A model generated the notes under the pieces. The model did no database searches. It worked only from the letters and a program-made list of their open reading frames with translations, and had not been told where the DNA came from. Positions 1 through 7,714 of a DNA stretch of 11,083 nucleotides are shown here, one piece after another (position 1 is the stretch's first letter; every line of letters begins with the position of its first letter). A program made the position numbers and the translations under genes. Source of the DNA: a bacterium (GTDB taxonomy: Bacteria > SZUA-79 > Acidulodesulfobacterales > Acidulodesulfobacteraceae); contig JAJYZM010000013.1 of assembly GCA_021799935.1 (NCBI GenBank), positions 1 to 11,083 on the forward strand. Reading direction: 5' to 3'.

Positions 1-297
1 GGAAAAGAAGATATGGAATACGCTATACAATTAAAATTAATTCTTGAAAAATATCTTTATTCCGTTTACGACAAATTAATAAAAGATAAAAACCAGGAAA
101 CGCTGAATAAAATATTAAACATTATCGGAGACAACGGCGGGACTATCGAAAGAAGCAAGCTGCTGCGTTATACGCATATGCTTAAAAAAGACTTCAACAA
201 TTTTATAGAAACCTTAATCGAAAGAAGATCCGTCGCCTTTATTGCAAAAAAGACGAAAACAAAATCTGCCGTTTATTATAAAATAATAGGCGATTAA
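1..297 (+). CDS. C-terminal fragment of unidentified protein with winged-helix-like end
   Basis: The reading frame is open from base 1 to the TAA at 295-297, so this is probably the 3' end of a gene starting outside the window. The ATG at base 13 is in frame, but no ribosome binding site can be assessed before it. The visible 98 codons are rich in Lys and Ile. They begin with an amphipathic helical stretch (AIQLKLILEKYLYSVYDKL), followed by an arrangement resembling a winged helix: a helix with NKILNIIGDNGG, a second with RSKLLRYTHMLKKDF, then a short hairpin ending VYYKIIGD. Such a terminal domain occurs at the end of some DUF3987/primase-like and other mobile-element DNA-binding proteins. 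That comparison is from memory and weak. If read as a standalone 94-residue protein it would be a small DNA-binding protein. Function is not assigned. Confidence 0.6.
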   Translation, partial: GKEDMEYAIQLKLILEKYLYSVYDKLIKDKNQETLNKILNIIGDNGGTIERSKLLRYTHMLKKDFNNFIETLIERRSVAFIAKKTKTKSAVYYKIIGD

Positions 298-317
298 CGG
301 ACGCACTAATGCGTTTG
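298..317 (+). terminator. Hairpin directly after the first gene's stop codon
   Basis: ACGCA (301-305) and TGCGT (310-314) form a perfect stem around a CTAA loop. It extends by two G-T wobbles and a C-G pair (298/317). It begins at the base after the TAA, which is where a terminator would sit. Only a poor T-run follows, so it may be a weak terminator or an mRNA-stabilising stem rather than a classical intrinsic terminator. Confidence 0.3.
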
Positions 318-334
318 TGAATTTGTGAATTATT

Positions 335-350
335 TAATAATATATTATTA
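335..350. repeat. 16-bp perfect AT-only palindrome
   Basis: TAATAATATATTATTA reads the same on both strands, with no spacer. It lies just downstream of two GTGAATT copies (317-331). It could be a dimeric regulator site or simply reflect very low GC; palindromes of A and T alone are weak evidence. Confidence 0.4.
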
Positions 351-442
351 TAATACAATAAATGCCTATATTTAAAGACCATTGGATAATTCGCAGACAG
401 TCGTGAAATATTGCTAATTATTGTTAATTATTTAAAGTCGGA

Positions 443-475
443 CGGCCAAAAGAAAAAGGTCTTTTTTCTTGGCTG
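443..475. terminator. A/T-rich hairpin, possible bidirectional terminator
   Basis: GCCAA (445-449) pairs with TTGGC (469-473). After a two-A bulge, GAAAAA (452-457) pairs with TTTTTC (463-468). A C-G pair and a G-T wobble extend the base (443/475, 444/474). The upper stem is A:T only, so stability is modest. The arm composition would place a T-run within the stem rather than after it, so it is an atypical terminator; a simple structural element is the alternative. Confidence 0.3.
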
Positions 476-676
476 CCTAAATCTTTTGAATTATTCACAA
501 GGGGGATATTTTTCCGGCAAAGGCTTGAATAAGGGATTACAAGGGATATAAATAAATACTTCGCAAATATTTCACGAAGGGTTTTTACAATTAGATTTAA
601 TGTTTATATTGGGTTACGGTGAATATTTCACAAGTTCGCATGATTTTTTGATAATTGCGGGAATAATTAGAAAGGA

Positions 677-775
677 ATGGGGCTAAACAAGGCAAGCCCC
701 ATCGGGCTCACCTCAGGTTCATCTTGCCTTTTTGCATCCAGGCGAGACGACCGTGTCTTTCAGTGTTTGGATTAA
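677..775 (+). ncRNA. GC-rich island with competing stem-loops; candidate structured RNA or attenuator
   Basis: This patch is about 56% GC over 679-765, while the flanks are very AT-rich. GGGGCT (679-684) pairs with AGCCCC (695-700). The same AGCCC can instead pair with GGGCT (704-708) across a 4-base loop. AAGGCAAG (689-696) can pair with CTTGCCTT (723-730), which is followed by more Ts, like an intrinsic terminator. A further stem pairs ATCCA (736-740) with TGGAT (768-772) and encloses AGAC/GTCT (745-748 / 755-758). The first stem and the terminator-like stem cannot coexist, as in attenuators or riboswitches. I do not recognise a known RNA family. The strand is uncertain because inverted repeats fold on both. 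A 32-codon open frame (677-775) overlaps it exactly but has poor initiation context. Confidence 0.35.
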
Positions 776-1129
776 GTTTATTGTAAACTTTCTTCACATG
801 TTTTGTCAAATGGAACAGAAACCGGAGTTAAAATATAATTAATAACTTTTAATACCTAAACCTAATTTAAACTTGGATTAATGCTGAAATTTGATATTTA
901 GATGAGGATAACTTTAATTAACCTCGCATTTTTGTTAATAAAGATATAAAATTTATTGTTAAATAATATAGTATGTAAAATAAGATGATGATACGACATG
1001 ATTAATTATTATCGGCGATAAAATAAAATTGTATCTATACTACTAAGCCGCTTAATTCTTTCTTACCCCTGCTCAATAAGATAAAATTGGGGCTGCGACT
1101 ATAAATTAGTTATTTTTTTTATTTATTTG

Positions 1130-1135
1130 TATAAT
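1130..1135 (+). promoter_or_regulatory. TATAAT -10-like box upstream of the helicase-methyltransferase operon
   Basis: A perfect TATAAT hexamer lies 52 bases before the GTG start, in a plausible position for a sigma-70 promoter with a leader of about 45 nt. No good -35 hexamer is visible at the usual spacing; the upstream DNA is a T-rich run. In DNA this AT-rich, such hexamers also arise by chance. Confidence 0.35.
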
Positions 1136-1177
1136 ATCGTTATTGCTTAAAACTTGCGGTTAGAAATAATTATTAAA

Positions 1178-1182
1178 AGGAG
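1178..1182 (+). promoter_or_regulatory. Ribosome binding site AGGAG fixing a GTG start
   Basis: AGGAG sits five bases before the GTG at 1188, good Shine-Dalgarno spacing. It supports GTG as the start codon of the helicase gene. The next gene has a similar GGAGTTAAA context (4390-4398). Confidence 0.75.
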
Positions 1183-1187
1183 TTAAA

Positions 1188-4100
1188 GTGGCTTTCGACC
1201 TTACGTTTATCACAAACGAAGAAGATAATAATCTTAGGGATAGGTTTAAAACTTTAATAAAAGAAGCTCGATTTTTCGACTGCCTTGTCGGTTATTTTTA
1301 TGCAAGCGGATTTTTTTCAATTTATAAAGCATTGGAAAAAACTGAAAAAATAAGAATTCTTATAGGTATTTCTACTAATAAGCAAAGTTACGACTTGTTA
1401 AACGCCGCCAGACGAGAAAAAGAACAAACCCTCCAATTTTCTCATGCTGAAACTAAAGACGCCGTTAGCGGACTTGTCGAAAAAGAGATGGAGGATTCCG
1501 ACGATAATTATTCGGTGGAGGAAGGAGTACTAAAATTTATTGAATGGATTAGAAGTGAAAAATTAGAAATAAGAGCTTATCCTTCTCAAAATATTCATGC
1601 AAAACTTTATATAATGACATTTGAAGAAGGTAATAAAGATAAAGGCAGGGTTATTACAGGCTCCAGTAATTTTACGGAAGCAGGACTTATTTACAACCTT
1701 GAGTTTAATGTCGAATTAAAAAACTCAGCCGATCATGAATTTGCAAAAAATAAATTTGATGCCCTTTGGTTGGATTCCGTCGATATAAGCGAAAAATATA
1801 TTGAAACAATTGAGAATAAAACTTGGCTTAATCAAAACATCACTCCGTATGAATTATATTTGAAATTTTTATACGAATATTTTAAAGATGAATTAAATCA
1901 GACGGAAGATGTTTTCGTAAATTATTTTCCCGAAAATTTTAAGAGATTGGAATATCAGGAACAGGCCGTATTAAATGCAAAGAAGATACTTCTGGAATAC
2001 GGCGGCGTATTTATTTCCGACGTGGTAGGTCTCGGCAAAACTTATATAGCAACATTACTGTCCGGCCAACTTGAAGGAAGAACACTGGTTATAGCCCCGC
2101 CCGTGCTTATTGACGAAGCTAATCCCGGCTCGTGGAAGACTGCGTTTTCGGATTTCAGGATACACGCCGATTTTAAATCTATCGGCAAACTTGACGACCT
2201 TATAAATTCGGGTACCGATAAATATAGCAATGTAATTATAGACGAGTCCCACAGGTTTAGAACCGAAAGCACGGTTACTTATGAAAAACTAGCACAGATT
2301 TGCCGTGGAAAAAAGGTTATTCTTGTAACCGCAACCCCATATAACAACTCTCCCAAAGACATATTAAGCCAGATAAAGCTGTTTCAAAAATCTAAGAAAA
2401 GTACAATTCCCAATATGACGGATATAGAATCTTTCTTCAACGGATTGGATAAGAAATTAAAAAAATTAGACAGGCAGAAGGACTACGAGTTATACATTAA
2501 AACTATAAAAGAAAATACCAAAGAAATTAGGGAAAAGGTTCTTAAATACTTAATGGTAAGAAGAACCAGAACCGAAATCGAAAAATATTTTAATGAGGAT
2601 TTAAGAGAACAGAATATAAAGTTTCCCGATGTAGAAAAGCCGGAACCTTTGTTTTACCAGTTAAACGAAGAAGAGGATAAAATATTTAGCAGAACCATAG
2701 AACTCATATCAAAAGATTTTTACTATGCCCGTTATACGCCATTGTTATATTATGTAGGAAAAATAGGACAGCTTGAAATAGAATCTCAGAGGAATATGGG
2801 AAAGTTTATGAAAATTCTTCTGGTTAAAAGGTTGGAGAGCAGTTTTTTTGCATTTAAAAATTCTATCGACAGATTCATCCGTTCATATGAAATGTTTATA
2901 AAAGAATATAAAAACGGAAATGTATATGTAAGTAAAAAATATACAAATAAAATATTTGAACTTATTGAAAATGGGGATTATGATACTATTCAGAAGTTGA
3001 TAGATGAAGATAAAGCCGAAAAATATAAAAGCTCCGATTTTAAAGACGATTTCCTTAATTATCTTGAAAATGATTTAAAAATTTTAAAAGAAATTAAAAA
3101 TATCTGGCAGAAAATAGAAAGAGACCCAAAATTAGATCTATTTCTGGAAATGCTTAAATCAGATAAAATTCTTAAAAAAAATAAACTTGTTATTTTTACC
3201 GAATCTAAAGAAACTGCAGAATATCTTGCCCAGAAATTAACAGAAAAATCGTCTGAAACCGTTATTTGTTTTACAGGCGCTTCGGAATATTCGGTTAGGA
3301 ACAAGGTTATCGAAAACTTTGACGCAAAGGCGCTTGACCCTAAAGATGACTACCGCATACTCGTTGCAACAGAGATACTGTCTGAAGGAGTGAATCTTCA
3401 CCGTTCCAATGTGGTTATAAACTATGATATACCATGGAACCCGACCCGCATGATGCAAAGAGTCGGGCGTATCAACCGTATAGACACAAAGTTCGATAAA
3501 ATATATACATATAATTTTTTTCCTACCAAGCAGTCAAATGACCAGATCAAACTTAAAGAAGCCGCTGAAGCAAAAATTAACGCCTTTTTAACGCTTTTAG
3601 GCGGAGATGCAGCTCTTTTAACGGAAGGAGAACCGGTAGGCTCACACGAACTATTTAATAAATTAATTTCAAAACAAACGATAACCGGCGAAGAAGATTC
3701 AAATGATAGCGAACTTAAATACTTAAAAAAAATAAAGGAAATACGCGATAATGAACCGAAACTTTTTGAAAAGATTAAGAGGTTGCCTAAAAAGGCGAGG
3801 ACTGCAAAAGCAAACGAGAAATTTGCGAATAATCTTATAACGTATTTTAGGGCAGGCAAGCTTCAAAAGTTTTATATGGCTGACGATTTTAATGAATCTG
3901 CGGAACTTGATTTTATGTCTGCCGCATCTTTGATTGAAAGCGATATGAATGAAAAAAAACAAAATATTCGTAAAAATATATATGAACTGTTAGATAAGAA
4001 TAAAAACGCTTTTATACTCGCCACTAATGAAGAAAACGTAGAACCGCAAACCGGAAGAGGAAAGGACAGTGCTTCGAATATTATAAAAATTTTAAAATTA

Positions 4101-4388
4101 ACACTGAAAGATTCTATGAAGTTTACTGACGACCAGGAATCTTACATAAGAAAAGTTATCACGCAATTAAACGAGGGCGGATTGCCTAAGCAGACTATAA
4201 AGGAAGCATTAAAAACTTTAAACAGTCTCGGCAACGAAATGCAAAATCCTTTTAAAGTCCTTGCCGTAATTCAAAAAAATATACCCGAAAAGCTTTTAAA
4301 CCCTCATTATGCGGAAAATAATCCTTTATTATCCGGCAAAAGAGAGGTTATTTTATCAGTTTACTTGATATCGGAAAAAGAAGTTTAA
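1188..4388 (+). CDS. HKD (phospholipase D-type) nuclease fused to Snf2-family helicase
   Basis: Predicted cytoplasmic ATP-dependent DNA translocase/nuclease of 1066 aa, starting at GTG behind AGGAG. Residues about 1-205 form a PLD-type nuclease domain with one HKD signature: H137 and K139 in IHAKLYIM, then GSSNF at 158-162. One HKD motif per chain implies that two chains pair to make an active site. The SF2 core follows: Walker A DVVGLGKT (278-285), DESH (352-355), TATP (381-384), C-terminal RecA lobe from about residue 667 (LVIFTES), motif V near 727-745, and QRVGRINR (757-764). The last 240 residues are helical and unassigned. HKD nucleases fused to Snf2-like helicases are a known architecture. 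The adenine methyltransferase gene starts 15 bp downstream, which points to a restriction role: translocation on, and cutting of, unmethylated DNA. DISARM's DrmD is a related motor, but drmA and drmB are absent here. The fold call is secure; the defence role is inferred. Confidence 0.9.
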   Translation: MAFDLTFITNEEDNNLRDRFKTLIKEARFFDCLVGYFYASGFFSIYKALEKTEKIRILIGISTNKQSYDLLNAARREKEQTLQFSHAETKDAVSGLVEKEMEDSDDNYSVEEGVLKFIEWIRSEKLEIRAYPSQNIHAKLYIMTFEEGNKDKGRVITGSSNFTEAGLIYNLEFNVELKNSADHEFAKNKFDALWLDSVDISEKYIETIENKTWLNQNITPYELYLKFLYEYFKDELNQTEDVFVNYFPENFKRLEYQEQAVLNAKKILLEYGGVFISDVVGLGKTYIATLLSGQLEGRTLVIAPPVLIDEANPGSWKTAFSDFRIHADFKSIGKLDDLINSGTDKYSNVIIDESHRFRTESTVTYEKLAQICRGKKVILVTATPYNNSPKDILSQIKLFQKSKKSTIPNMTDIESFFNGLDKKLKKLDRQKDYELYIKTIKENTKEIREKVLKYLMVRRTRTEIEKYFNEDLREQNIKFPDVEKPEPLFYQLNEEEDKIFSRTIELISKDFYYARYTPLLYYVGKIGQLEIESQRNMGKFMKILLVKRLESSFFAFKNSIDRFIRSYEMFIKEYKNGNVYVSKKYTNKIFELIENGDYDTIQKLIDEDKAEKYKSSDFKDDFLNYLENDLKILKEIKNIWQKIERDPKLDLFLEMLKSDKILKKNKLVIFTESKETAEYLAQKLTEKSSETVICFTGASEYSVRNKVIENFDAKALDPKDDYRILVATEILSEGVNLHRSNVVINYDIPWNPTRMMQRVGRINRIDTKFDKIYTYNFFPTKQSNDQIKLKEAAEAKINAFLTLLGGDAALLTEGEPVGSHELFNKLISKQTITGEEDSNDSELKYLKKIKEIRDNEPKLFEKIKRLPKKARTAKANEKFANNLITYFRAGKLQKFYMADDFNESAELDFMSAASLIESDMNEKKQNIRKNIYELLDKNKNAFILATNEENVEPQTGRGKDSASNIIKILKLTLKDSMKFTDDQESYIRKVITQLNEGGLPKQTIKEALKTLNSLGNEMQNPFKVLAVIQKNIPEKLLNPHYAENNPLLSGKREVILSVYLISEKEV

Positions 4389-4403
4389 CGGAGTTAAAAT
4401 ATT

Positions 4404-7400
4404 ATGGATAAAGAGCAGGCTAAAAAATTAGTTAAAGAAACCTTTGAAAACAATTTTAATAAGGAATTATTTCTTAATTTTATAAGAAATCTTTGCAATG
4501 AAATTGACGAATCCAAAGCTTTTCCCGTCAGAGAGACAGGATATATTAAAGAGGCTTTTCTACCCTACGTTAAAACATACGAGCGGCTTGGTACATATAC
4601 CGACCCGGAAGAAAAGAAAATCGATATTCTGATAGTTTATCTGCAGAAAGAAAATTCTATTGAAAGAGCGCGAACCGCTCAGCGTAATTTTGTTGCAAGG
4701 TATCTTCAAAAAAGAGGCGAGAAAGATGCAGCGCTTGTAGCTTTCGTTTCCCCTAGTAAAGACGATTGGCGGTTTTCTTTAATAAAGATGGATTACCGGT
4801 TTGAACAGACCGAAAACGGAAAGATTAAAATAAAAGACGAATTTACACCCGCGCGAAGGTGGTCATTTTTAGTCGGTAAAAATGAAAGCAGTCATACGGC
4901 GCAGAGCAGGTTCACCCCCATAGTCGGCGATGATGAAAATCCTCCAACACTATCTATGCTTGAAGCGGCATTTGATATAGAAACGGTAACCAAAGAATTT
5001 TATGCAAAATATTATGCTTTATTTACGGAGCTTAATGCCCGGCTTGACGATATTCTAAAAACAAATGAGAAAGTAAAGGAAGAATTTAAGGCTAAAAATA
5101 TCGATACGTCAAATTTTACCGAAAAACTTCTCGGACAGATAGTATTCCTGTATTTTTTACAAAAAAAGGGTTGGTTCGGGGTCGGACGCAACGAAAGCTG
5201 GGGAACGGGACCAAAGGATTTCCTGCGCAGACTTTTTGAAAAGAAAATGATAAATATAAATTACGAAAATTTTTTTAACGATATTCTCGAGCCTCTTTTT
5301 TACGAGGCGCTTGCCCAGCAGCGCGATTATAATTTTTATAGCCGGTTTAACTGCAAAATTCCTTTTCTAAACGGCGGTCTTTTTGACCCCATTAATAATT
5401 ACGATTGGGTGCATATCGATATTCTCCTGCCGAACGAGCTTTTTTCAAATCAGACTGCAACCAAAGAAGGCGACAAAGGCAACGGTATTTTAGATATTTT
5501 CGACCGATACAATTTTACCGTAAAAGAAGACGAGCCGTTAGAAAAAGAGGTAGCGGTAGATCCTGAAATGCTTGGAAAGGTATTTGAGAATTTATTAGAA
5601 TCCAACGACAGAAAAACCCAGGGTACGTTTTATACTCCGAGAGAAATAGTGCATTATATGTGTCAAGAGAGCCTCGTCAGTTATTTATCGGCAGGGTTAG
5701 AAGATAATGTTGCAAAGAATGATATTTCTAAGTTCATAAAAATCGGAGAATTAGTCGGCGAGCATGAAGCTGCCGTTATATTAAAAGAAAAAGAAACGAA
5801 GAATTATTCTCATAAAATACCCGAAAGTATTCGCGCTAATGCAAAACAAATAGATGAAAAACTTGCCTCTATTAAAGTCTGCGATCCCGCTTGCGGTTCC
5901 GGCGCTTTTCTTGTCGGAATGATGAGCGAGATAGTAAAAGCGCGTAATATTCTCTCTATTTTTATGGAAGGCGGCGGCGATAGGTCGCTTTATAATTTTA
6001 AGCGCGAATGTATAGAAAATTCGCTTTACGGGGTAGATATCAATGCTGGTGCGGTAGAAATTGCCAAGCTGAGATTGTGGCTTTCGCTTATTGTTGACGA
6101 AGAAGATATCGAGCTAATTAAGCCGTTACCTAATCTTGATTACAAAATAGTCCGAGGGAATTCGCTCTTAGGCATAGATTTAAATGCCGACCTGAATTTA
6201 TTTAATAAAGAAAGCTTTGATGAAATAGAACGATATAAAAATAGCATTATCGAAGAAATAAATCATGAAAAAAAGAAGAATTTAAAAAAGAAAATAGATG
6301 AACTTATTTTAAATATTACCGACGGGAAAAAAGATTTTGATTTTGAAATTTATTTTTCCGAAGTATTCCGCAACAATGGAGGATTTGATGTTGTTATTGC
6401 AAATCCGCCGTATATAAGAGCCGATAGTTCAGCGATAAAACAACAGAGAGAAATTATAAAAAAGTCTAATACCTATGAAACTCTATGGGAAAAGTGGGAT
6501 TTATATGTAGCATTTATCGAAAAAGGTTACCAAATTCTTACGCCTAACGGCATACTTGAATTTATTATTTCAGATGCTTATATGGCTTCAAAATACGCTA
6601 TAAAATCTCATGATTACTTTTTGAAAAATGCATTAATAAATAGAATAGATTTTTGTTCCGAATTAAAAATATTTGATGCCGCCATTAGAAATATCATTAT
6701 TGAATATAAGAAAAAAATAAATCCGAATCATATACCTTTGCGAATTAAACATGTTAGGGAATGGAATAATTTCATATTCTTGCCTTCAAAGAGACAATCC
6801 GAGATGGGCGAAAATACATTTAAATTGAATAGCGAAGGCAAAACTATTGGAGATTTATCAAATACCGTAACTTGGAAAGAAATTTGCTATGTGAGTGTTG
6901 GATTAGTATTAAATGCGGAAGAAAAACTGTATCAAGGCGAATTCTCAAAAGATGATTTAATTTCCGAAAAGAAAGATGAAATACATTATAAACGATATAT
7001 TGAGGCAAAATGGACAAGTAAATATAGAATTGAGAAAATAAAATTTTTGGAATGGAATACAGACAGAGTTCCAAAAAAAATTCGCAGACCCACATTTTCG
7101 GAATTATATATTCCGGATAAAATAATGGCAGGAGGAATGACTGGAGCAATATATGACAATACGGGTTTGCTATGTAACCACAGTATTATAATCTCGGTTT
7201 TATGGAAAGACATAAAAGATGTGCAAAACAGAAGTATTGAAGGGAGTATAAAAAAAGACTTTAAAATAAAAAAAATATATCCATTTAGAAAGCAATTGGA
7301 AGAAAATTCAAAATGCTTTAATTTGAAATATCTTTTAGCAATTCTTAATTCACAATTTGCCTACAAGTTTTTAGATTCGGCACGAAGAAGTCAAATAGGA

Positions 7401-7643
7401 TTTTACCCCGATGATTTTAAAAAATTACCGATTAAAAAAATATCTGGTTCAGGACAAGAACCATTTATTGAACTTACGGATAAGATTATTGCAATAACAA
7501 AAGATGACGATTATCCGCAAAATCCTCAAAAACAATCTCAGGTAAAAGCTATCGAAAATCGGATTGACGAGCTTGTTTATAGATTATACAATTTAACCGA
7601 TGAAGAAATTAAGATAGTCGAGGGAATAACCGATAATTATTAA
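4404..7643 (+). CDS. Eco57I/TaqI-type N6-adenine DNA methyltransferase, restriction-modification subunit
   Basis: A 1079-residue class I SAM-dependent DNA methyltransferase that should transfer a methyl group from SAM to adenine N6. Residues about 1-480 are a mainly helical N-terminal region without a clear nuclease motif. The catalytic domain has the SAM-binding motif I DPACGSGAF (494-502) and the target-base motif IV NPPY (667-670). The order motif I then motif IV, followed by the recognition region, fits the gamma-type Eco57I/TaqI group. The C-terminal part (about 780-1079) resembles a TaqI-like specificity domain, including FLDSARRSQIGFYPDDFKKLPI and a helical tail. GGAG (4390-4393) lies 10 bases before the ATG, and only 15 bp separate it from the helicase gene, so the two are almost surely co-transcribed. 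Single-chain type IIG enzymes carry their own nuclease; here the nuclease is probably supplied by the HKD helicase partner. The recognition-domain DNA (about 6420-7500) is much more AT-rich than the catalytic part, suggesting separate evolution. Confidence 0.92.
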   Translation: MDKEQAKKLVKETFENNFNKELFLNFIRNLCNEIDESKAFPVRETGYIKEAFLPYVKTYERLGTYTDPEEKKIDILIVYLQKENSIERARTAQRNFVARYLQKRGEKDAALVAFVSPSKDDWRFSLIKMDYRFEQTENGKIKIKDEFTPARRWSFLVGKNESSHTAQSRFTPIVGDDENPPTLSMLEAAFDIETVTKEFYAKYYALFTELNARLDDILKTNEKVKEEFKAKNIDTSNFTEKLLGQIVFLYFLQKKGWFGVGRNESWGTGPKDFLRRLFEKKMININYENFFNDILEPLFYEALAQQRDYNFYSRFNCKIPFLNGGLFDPINNYDWVHIDILLPNELFSNQTATKEGDKGNGILDIFDRYNFTVKEDEPLEKEVAVDPEMLGKVFENLLESNDRKTQGTFYTPREIVHYMCQESLVSYLSAGLEDNVAKNDISKFIKIGELVGEHEAAVILKEKETKNYSHKIPESIRANAKQIDEKLASIKVCDPACGSGAFLVGMMSEIVKARNILSIFMEGGGDRSLYNFKRECIENSLYGVDINAGAVEIAKLRLWLSLIVDEEDIELIKPLPNLDYKIVRGNSLLGIDLNADLNLFNKESFDEIERYKNSIIEEINHEKKKNLKKKIDELILNITDGKKDFDFEIYFSEVFRNNGGFDVVIANPPYIRADSSAIKQQREIIKKSNTYETLWEKWDLYVAFIEKGYQILTPNGILEFIISDAYMASKYAIKSHDYFLKNALINRIDFCSELKIFDAAIRNIIIEYKKKINPNHIPLRIKHVREWNNFIFLPSKRQSEMGENTFKLNSEGKTIGDLSNTVTWKEICYVSVGLVLNAEEKLYQGEFSKDDLISEKKDEIHYKRYIEAKWTSKYRIEKIKFLEWNTDRVPKKIRRPTFSELYIPDKIMAGGMTGAIYDNTGLLCNHSIIISVLWKDIKDVQNRSIEGSIKKDFKIKKIYPFRKQLEENSKCFNLKYLLAILNSQFAYKFLDSARRSQIGFYPDDFKKLPIKKISGSGQEPFIELTDKIIAITKDDDYPQNPQKQSQVKAIENRIDELVYRLYNLTDEEIKIVEGITDNY

Positions 7644-7677
7644 AGTCTAATTAAAATATCAAAAATTTATTTGCTTA

Positions 7678-7683
7678 TATAAT
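7678..7683 (+). promoter_or_regulatory. TATAAT-like box before the radical SAM gene
   Basis: TATAAT lies in the 71-bp gap after the methyltransferase stop and 31 bases before the preferred ATG, with GGAG (7701-7704) between. It could give the downstream genes their own transcription start. No -35 match is evident. Confidence 0.3.
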
Positions 7684-7714
7684 CAAGTCTTAAAAAACGC
7701 GGAGATTGATAGCA

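Larger units (their letters stand above)
314..634. repeat. Cluster of GTGAA / TTCAC half-sites in both orientations
   Basis: Related half-sites recur. There are two tandem GTGAATT-type copies at 317-331, CGTGAAATATT at 402-412, ATTCACAA at about 493-500, AATATTTCACG at 566-576 (the exact reverse complement of the 402-412 copy), and an inverted pair GTGAA-TAT-TTCAC at 619-631. No coding region explains them. They could be operator sites, iteron-like sites or a recombinase site. Confidence 0.4.
298..1187. other. Long AT-rich gene-free region with hairpins, palindromes and repeated half-sites
   Basis: About 890 bp lie between the end of the first gene and the GTG of the helicase gene. No frame on either strand has convincing coding content; the longest items are very short and lack good ribosome binding sites. 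The region is strongly AT-rich except for one GC-rich patch (about 679-765, roughly 56% GC by hand count). Contents, described separately, are a post-stop hairpin, a 16-bp AT palindrome, several GTGAA/TTCAC half-sites, an A/T-rich hairpin at 443-475, the GC-rich structured patch, and a promoter-like box before the helicase. Two weaker pairings, ATGAGG...CCTCGCAT (902-929, followed by TTTT) and CCCC...GGGG (1066-1092), were seen but are not strong. The region could hold regulatory RNA, an attachment or replication site, or decayed genes. Confidence 0.7.

Noticed and set aside
677..775. 32-codon open frame (ATG 677 to TAA 773-775) covering the GC-rich island
   Set aside because: Its purine-rich AAAGG lies only two or so bases from the ATG, it is very short, and its sequence is explained as well by RNA stems. 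It is kept as a structured patch rather than a gene, but a remnant peptide cannot be excluded.
298..1187. CRISPR array, retron RNA or tRNA in the gene-free region
   Set aside because: No regularly spaced direct repeats, no reverse transcriptase gene nearby, and no tRNA T-loop (GTTCRA) in a cloverleaf context was found.
3422..3859. 145-codon open frame on the minus strand inside the helicase gene
   Set aside because: It lies fully opposite the conserved motif V/VI part of the helicase, has no recognisable domain and no ribosome binding site of note. It is an antisense shadow.
1188..4388. Mokosh-type defence (helicase plus PLD)
   Set aside because: Mokosh uses a different helicase class and is not tied to a methyltransferase. 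Here the PLD is N-terminal to a Snf2-like core.
4500..4800. PD-(D/E)XK nuclease in the N-terminal part of the methyltransferase
   Set aside because: KKIDILIVYLQKEN has an Asp in a strand-like stretch, but no ExK/QxK follows at the right place, so a type IIG self-contained nuclease is not supported.
1188..7643. Complete DISARM system
   Set aside because: A Snf2-like motor and a methyltransferase are present, but no DrmA (DUF1998 helicase) or DrmB is in the window, and PLD is fused rather than separate.
7706..7714. TTG at 7706 as start of the radical SAM gene
   Set aside because: GGAG at 7701-7704 would be one base away, too close. The in-frame ATG at 7715 has ten bases of spacing, the same as the methyltransferase gene.
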